From: Candidatus Shapirobacteria bacterium
Lineage (GTDB): Bacteria > Patescibacteriota > Microgenomatia > UBA12405
DNA: 9,394 nt
Reading direction: 5' to 3'
NCBI GenBank assembly: GCA_003647605.1
Contig: QMND01000017.1
Coordinates: 1 to 9,394, forward strand
Shown: piece after piece, positions 5,512-9,394 of the stretch
How the letters are laid out: every line of letters begins with the position of its first letter
Numbering within the stretch: the first letter of the stretch is position 1
Translations under genes and position numbers: made by a program
The notes under the pieces: generated by a model
What the model saw: only the letters and a program-made list of their open reading frames with translations
Databases searched by the model: none
What the model was told of the DNA's origin: nothing

Positions 5512-7719
5512 ATGAAAATAACAAAAAAACAAATCAGTATAGACGGAAAAATTATCACTTTAGAAACAGGTAAATTAGCTCCTCAGGCCAATGCCTCAGT
5601 TGTAGCTACCATGGGCAAAACTGTAGTTTTAGCCACTGTAGTTATGGGTTCCATTAATCAAGACAAAGACTATTTCCCTCTATCGGTTCAGGTGGTTAAT
5701 AAACTTTATTCCGGCGGTTTAATTAAAGGTAGTCGTTGGATTAAAAGAGATATGTATGGTTCTGACCAAGATACCTTAATTGCTAGAATTATCGATCGTA
5801 GCATTCGCCCCCTTTTTCCTAAAGGTTTCCGTCATGATGTTCAGGTGGTTGTTACTTTGTTAAGCAACGACAAACAAACCGATTTTGTCATTCCCGCCTT
5901 TTTAGCCGTTTCCTCGGCTTTGACAATTTCTGATATTCCCTTTAATTCTCCTGTTTCGGCTATTCGTATCTTCAAACAAGATGGTCAGTTAGCTTCTCTA
6001 CCAACTGTTTCCCAATTAGAAGAATCAGATTTAGATTTAACAGTTTGTACCTCCTCAGCTGGAGTTAACATGATTGAGGCAGGTGCCAAAATGGTTGATA
6101 ACCAAACTATGCTAGAGGCTATTAAGTTAGCCAAACAACTAGGCGATCAAACTAATCAGCAAATAATCGACTTTGCCAAAGATATATCCAAAACAAAAAT
6201 AGATTTTACCCCTGTTCTGCCATCTCAGGATTTAATTAAAACTGTCACTGCTAAATATATGCCCATGATTGACGCCTTTTTACAGGCAGGTGGAGATATT
6301 AACTCTTTTTCAGCCAAACAACACATATTTGATCAAGCCGTAGAGGATTATCAATCAGATATCGAATCGGGCCAAGTCAAGAAATCTTTACTAATTGAAG
6401 CCATTGAGTCGGTTATCAAGAAAAAATTACGAGCCAACACTTTAGATGGTCATCGTTTTGATTCCAGGGCTGTAGATGAGGTTAGGCCTCTTAATATCGA
6501 GGCTTCTGTTTTGCCTTGTACTCATGGTTCGGCCCTTTTCCAAAGAGGTTTAACTCAAGCCTTAACTGTTACTACTCTCAGTCCTTTGGCGGATCGACTT
6601 TATATGCGAGATTCTGGCGGTGAGGATACTCAAAGATATATGCATTATTATTCAGCTATGCCTTTTTCTACCGGTCAAACAGGTAGAATTGGTAGACCGG
6701 GTCGCCGAGAAATTGGTCATGGTGCTTTAGCCGAGAAAGCTTTAATGCCTGTCATTCCTTCTGAGGAAGAATTTCCTTACACCTTAGTTTTGACTTCAGA
6801 AGTTTTATCTCAAAACGGTTCTTCTTCCATGGCATCCACCTGTGGTTCAACTATGTCTCTAATGGATGCTGGTGTTCCTATTAAAGATTTAGTTGGCGGT
6901 ATTTCAGTTGGTATGATTTCTGATGGAGATAATAAATTTGTCCTTCTAACCGATATTGCTGGAATTGAAGACCATTATGGTGATATGGATTTCAAAATTA
7001 CTGGAACTAAGACGGGTGTGACCGCTATTCAGCTAGATATCAAAAGACATGGTTTGACTATGGAAATGATTGAACAAACTTTTGTAGCTAGCACCAAAGC
7101 TAGATTGCAAATTTTAGCTCAAATGGAACAAGTTTTGTCAGCTCCCCGTCCCCATTTGTCTGAATATGCTCCTAAGGTAGCTATGGTCAAATTGCCAGAA
7201 GACAAAATCGGTGATGTTATTGGTTCGGCTGGTAAAACTATCAAAGCCCTAATGAAAAAATATAATGTTCAAGTTGATATAGACGATGGTGGTATTGCTT
7301 CCATTTCTTCGGACTCAGAAGAAAAAACTAAAGCCTGTGCTACCGAAATCGAAGCCATGATTAAAGAGGTTCAAGTTGGCGAAGAATATGATGGGGTTGT
7401 TACTAGAGTTGAAGATTATGGTGCTTTTGTCGAATTTTTACCCGGTCGAGAAGCCTTATTACATGTTTCTGAATTGAGTGGGGGATTTGTTTCTAATCCA
7501 TCTTCTTTGATTAAAGTAGGTGACAAGGTTCATGTTGAAATTGCTGGTTTCAATGACAACCATCAAATTAAGCTGTCGGCTCACCAATTTAAGAAAGATC
7601 ATCCAGGCAGTCCTCAACTAAATCAACCACATGGTCGTTTTAGTGGTCGCCCTACTCCACCACCTCGCCGAGATCAAAAATCAAAGTTTTTCCCTCCCAC
7701 CAAACATAACTATAAGTAA
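5512..7719 (+). CDS. pnp: polyribonucleotide nucleotidyltransferase (PNPase)
   Basis: PNPase is a trimeric phosphorolytic 3'-5' exoribonuclease that degrades RNA to nucleoside diphosphates and can add tails in reverse. The full domain order is present in 735 residues: a first RNase PH-like domain (about 10-210), a helical linker (about 240-310), the catalytic second RNase PH domain (about 313-545), KH (about 556-615), S1 (about 622-690) and a tail. Active-site motifs are intact: T-H-G-S-A-L-F-Q-R-G (337-346), G-R-R-E-I-G-H-G (397-404), the phosphate-binding N-G-S-S-S-M-A-S (435-442), and D487, D493, K495, which line up with E. coli D486, D492, K494. The KH GxxG loop is G571-S-A-G574. The last 40 residues are rich in Pro, Arg, Lys and His and may add RNA affinity. 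The ATG at 5512 gives the family's normal N-terminus. Downstream genes follow after 27 nt. Confidence 0.98.
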   Translation: MKITKKQISIDGKIITLETGKLAPQANASVVATMGKTVVLATVVMGSINQDKDYFPLSVQVVNKLYSGGLIKGSRWIKRDMYGSDQDTLIARIIDRSIRPLFPKGFRHDVQVVVTLLSNDKQTDFVIPAFLAVSSALTISDIPFNSPVSAIRIFKQDGQLASLPTVSQLEESDLDLTVCTSSAGVNMIEAGAKMVDNQTMLEAIKLAKQLGDQTNQQIIDFAKDISKTKIDFTPVLPSQDLIKTVTAKYMPMIDAFLQAGGDINSFSAKQHIFDQAVEDYQSDIESGQVKKSLLIEAIESVIKKKLRANTLDGHRFDSRAVDEVRPLNIEASVLPCTHGSALFQRGLTQALTVTTLSPLADRLYMRDSGGEDTQRYMHYYSAMPFSTGQTGRIGRPGRREIGHGALAEKALMPVIPSEEEFPYTLVLTSEVLSQNGSSSMASTCGSTMSLMDAGVPIKDLVGGISVGMISDGDNKFVLLTDIAGIEDHYGDMDFKITGTKTGVTAIQLDIKRHGLTMEMIEQTFVASTKARLQILAQMEQVLSAPRPHLSEYAPKVAMVKLPEDKIGDVIGSAGKTIKALMKKYNVQVDIDDGGIASISSDSEEKTKACATEIEAMIKEVQVGEEYDGVVTRVEDYGAFVEFLPGREALLHVSELSGGFVSNPSSLIKVGDKVHVEIAGFNDNHQIKLSAHQFKKDHPGSPQLNQPHGRFSGRPTPPPRRDQKSKFFPPTKHNYK

Positions 7720-7734
7720 ATAGTTAAAATAGGC

Positions 7735-7740
7735 TATACT
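7735..7740 (+). promoter_or_regulatory. -10-like hexamer before the Lon-like gene
   Basis: TATACT ends 6 nt before the ATG at 7747, so transcription from it would begin on the start codon. No -35 match is seen, and read-through from pnp is an alternative. The same hexamer serves as the extended -10 of rpsO. Confidence 0.38.
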
Positions 7741-7746
7741 TAATTA

Positions 7747-8808
7747 ATGACAGTTCCAAATTCTGAAATAGATCAAGCCATCAACAATTTGATGGCCAAG
7801 ACTCAGGGTGCCCAATTACCCGAAGAATTACAGCAAAAACTCACCCAGCTTTTTTCTCAACTAAAAATTGCTTCCAAATCAGAAACATCATTTTGGCAAC
7901 ATTATCAAAAATTAGAAAAATATTTAGATTGGGTTTTGCACTTACCATGGTTTTCTCAATCAGAAGATATTTTGGACCCTAACTACGCTCTAGAAAAGCT
8001 TAATAAAGGTCATTATGGTCTAGAAGATGTTAAACAAAGAATTCTAGAACATGTTTCAGTTTTAGCTCTTCAAAAACATCGTCATCCTGACCAACTACTT
8101 CGAGCTCCGATTTTACTATTTGTCGGTTTAGTTGGAACAGGAAAAACAACTATGGCCAAATCTATTGCCTCTGTTTTGGGTAGAAAATTAATTCGTATTC
8201 CTTTTGGCGGTTTAGGCGATCCTCTCTATTTACGAGGTCAATCCAGAATTCACCCTGAGGCCGAACCTGGTCAGATTATTAAAGGCCTCAGACAAGTCGG
8301 TACTCGTAACCCCGTCATTTTATTAGACGAAATCGACAGAGTGGCCGATGACGCTCTCAACACCATTATGGGTGTTTTGGTTGAGTTGCTTGATCCTGAA
8401 CAGAATTCTCGTTTTACTGATCACTTTATAGAATATCCCTTTGATTTATCACAGGTCTTTTTCGTAGCCACTTGCAACAACACCAAAAGAATTGCCACTG
8501 CCGTTATGGACAGACTTGAAGTTATTCAAATGCCTTCCTATACTGATGAAGAAAAAATCGCCATCGGTCGGGATTATATTTTTCCATCGGCTGTCAAAGA
8601 AGCAGGACTAACCCCTCAGGAATTACAAATTGCTCCCGATATTTGGGCTCAAGTTGTTCGTCCTTTAGGTTTTGACGCTGGAGTTAGAACTTTAAAGAGG
8701 AACATACAACGACTTTGTCAAAAAACCGCTCGTCTAATTTTTGAAGGTAAGGTTAAATCGGTCGTGGTTGATCAATCCAATGTTAAGCAATTTCTGCCTC
8801 AATGGTAA
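7747..8808 (+). CDS. Lon-like AAA+ ATPase lacking the peptidase domain
   Basis: This 353-residue protein matches the middle of LonA only. Residues about 1-95 resemble the helical neck before the ATPase, with L-D-W-V-L-H-L-P-W and H-Y-G-L-E-D-V-K-Q-R-I-L-E. Residues about 100-350 are the AAA+ module. ATPase parts are intact: Walker A G127-L-V-G-T-G-K133-T, Walker B L-L-D194-E195-I-D, sensor 1 N244 (A-T-C-N), arginine finger R256 (D-R-L-E-V-I) and sensor 2 R314 (A-G-V-R-T-L-K-R), plus L-L-D-P-E-Q-N at 214-220. Both the N-terminal substrate domain and the C-terminal Ser-Lys peptidase of LonA (about 780 residues) are absent. The next gene starts 3 nt after the stop, with no peptidase sequence left. 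The pore-loop position held by T-Y-[IV]-G in Lon reads I168-H169-P170-E171. It should hydrolyse ATP as a ring, but its client is unknown. It could be a protein remodeller or a DNA/RNA-linked factor. Confidence 0.9.
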   Translation: MTVPNSEIDQAINNLMAKTQGAQLPEELQQKLTQLFSQLKIASKSETSFWQHYQKLEKYLDWVLHLPWFSQSEDILDPNYALEKLNKGHYGLEDVKQRILEHVSVLALQKHRHPDQLLRAPILLFVGLVGTGKTTMAKSIASVLGRKLIRIPFGGLGDPLYLRGQSRIHPEAEPGQIIKGLRQVGTRNPVILLDEIDRVADDALNTIMGVLVELLDPEQNSRFTDHFIEYPFDLSQVFFVATCNNTKRIATAVMDRLEVIQMPSYTDEEKIAIGRDYIFPSAVKEAGLTPQELQIAPDIWAQVVRPLGFDAGVRTLKRNIQRLCQKTARLIFEGKVKSVVVDQSNVKQFLPQW

Positions 8809-8811
8809 AAA

Positions 8812-9384
8812 ATGTCTACTAAAGCTCAAAAACTAAAATACATCGAAGATCTGGTTGCTAAATGTCATAAATGCCAACTTTACAAAACTGCAACTAATCC
8901 AGTTCCTGGTCAAGGTAACCCTGAAGCTAAAGTTGTTTTTATTGGCGAAGCCCCTGGTTATTATGAAGATCAACAAGGTATTCCTTTTGTTGGTAATTCT
9001 GGTAAATTATTAGATAAACTATTAGTCAAAATTAACTTATCCAGACAGGATATTTTTATCGCCAATATTCTCAAACATCGTCCACCTCAAAACAGAGACC
9101 CTCTACCTCAAGAAATTAGGCTTTGCACCACCTTTTTAAAAGCTCAACTTGAAATTATTCAACCAAAGGTTATAATAACACTTGGTCGTTTTGCTATGAA
9201 CTATTTTTTTCCGGGTGAATACATCAGTAAAGTAAAAGGACAAGTTCGAAAAATCAAATGGAATGGGCTTCAATTAACTATTATTCCTGTTTACCATCCT
9301 TCGGCTGGTTTACGCAATGGAGCCATGTTACAAGCTTTAGAACAAGACTTTCAAAAGATAGGTCAATTTCTAGACACACTTTAA
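8812..9384 (+). CDS. family 4 uracil-DNA glycosylase (Fe-S type)
   Basis: Removes uracil from DNA to start base-excision repair. Family 4 motifs run in order through the 190 residues: C18-x-x-C21 near the N-terminus, V-P-G-Q-G-N-P, motif I G-E-A-P-G-Y-Y-E-D (45-53), P-F-V-G-N-S-G-K-L-L-D, K88-H-R-P-P-Q-N-R-D-P, C105 followed by F-L-K-A-Q, T-L-G-R, and H162-P-S-A-G-L-R. The 4Fe-4S cluster of this family is held by four Cys. Here three are present (C18, C21, C105), and the position normally read as K-C-R-P-P carries His (H89). It lacks the K-R-R-I-H-K insertion of UdgX, so it is not that crosslinking type. The ATG is 3 nt after the Lon-like stop, which implies co-transcription and probably coupled translation. 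A member of the wider UDG superfamily with another damaged-base preference is possible. Confidence 0.92.
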   Translation: MSTKAQKLKYIEDLVAKCHKCQLYKTATNPVPGQGNPEAKVVFIGEAPGYYEDQQGIPFVGNSGKLLDKLLVKINLSRQDIFIANILKHRPPQNRDPLPQEIRLCTTFLKAQLEIIQPKVIITLGRFAMNYFFPGEYISKVKGQVRKIKWNGLQLTIIPVYHPSAGLRNGAMLQALEQDFQKIGQFLDTL

Positions 9385-9394
9385 TATTATTAAC

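Noticed and set aside
8806..8860. Frameshift or nonsense mutation cutting a full-length Lon
   Set aside because: The stop falls at the natural end of the ATPase small domain, and an intact glycosylase gene begins 3 nt later with no sign of a Ser-Lys peptidase, so there is no broken remainder.
8812..9384. UdgX-type crosslinking glycosylase
   Set aside because: The K-H pair resembles UdgX, but the K-R-R-I-H-K segment that supplies the crosslinking His is absent, and the K-x-R-P-P-x-N-R motif is that of ordinary family 4.
1..9394. UGA recoded to glycine, as in Gracilibacteria/SR1
   Set aside because: No conserved protein in the window is interrupted by in-frame TGA, and all reach full family length under the standard bacterial code.

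Overview
This is an AT-rich bacterial window, and every convincing gene lies on the plus strand. The gene types suggest a Patescibacteria (Candidate Phyla Radiation) genome, perhaps of the Microgenomates group. Evidence for this includes a large DUF2298-type membrane protein, a short UvrD/PcrA helicase, a membrane FemAB-type aminoacyltransferase, a Lon-like protein reduced to its ATPase, tight spacing, and almost no Shine-Dalgarno sequences. The lineage is an inference from family content, not from a phylogenetic marker. TGA is not read as an amino acid in any of these genes.

Layout. Positions 1-519 hold the C-terminal end of a membrane protein that starts outside the window. A UvrD/PcrA-like helicase (522-2396) follows after 2 nt, and then a MazG-type nucleotide pyrophosphohydrolase (2431-2736). 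The 418-nt stretch 2737-3154 has no confident gene. It holds two diverged copies of a GC-rich palindromic repeat (about 2790-2838 and 2989-3073) on either side of a possible 39-codon ORF (2852-2971). Next come a single-pass membrane-anchored protein of unknown function (3155-3967) and a FemA/FemB-family transferase (4016-5059). The second half is an RNA/DNA maintenance block: rpsO (5150-5419), pnp (5512-7719), a protease-less Lon-like AAA+ ATPase (7747-8808) and, 3 nt later, a family 4 uracil-DNA glycosylase (8812-9384).

How it fits together. rpsO-pnp is the conserved bacterial pairing of ribosomal protein S15 with polynucleotide phosphorylase. The rpsO leader carries an extended -10 promoter and a hairpin that could be an S15 autoregulatory site. 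UvrD, MazG and the glycosylase suit genome maintenance and nucleotide-pool cleaning. The FemAB-like and anchored proteins belong to the cell envelope.

The most interesting object is the Lon-like protein. Its ATPase motifs are all intact, but the peptidase domain is absent. The position of the substrate-gripping pore-loop tyrosine of Lon is occupied by His-Pro, and the usual Gly-Asp-Pro-x-Ser-Ala-Leu-Leu-Glu segment has also changed. It looks like a Lon ATPase repurposed for something other than classical proteolysis. A second theme is that three genes (3155, 4016, 7747) have a -10-like hexamer 5-6 nt before the ATG and no ribosome binding site, as expected for leaderless mRNAs.
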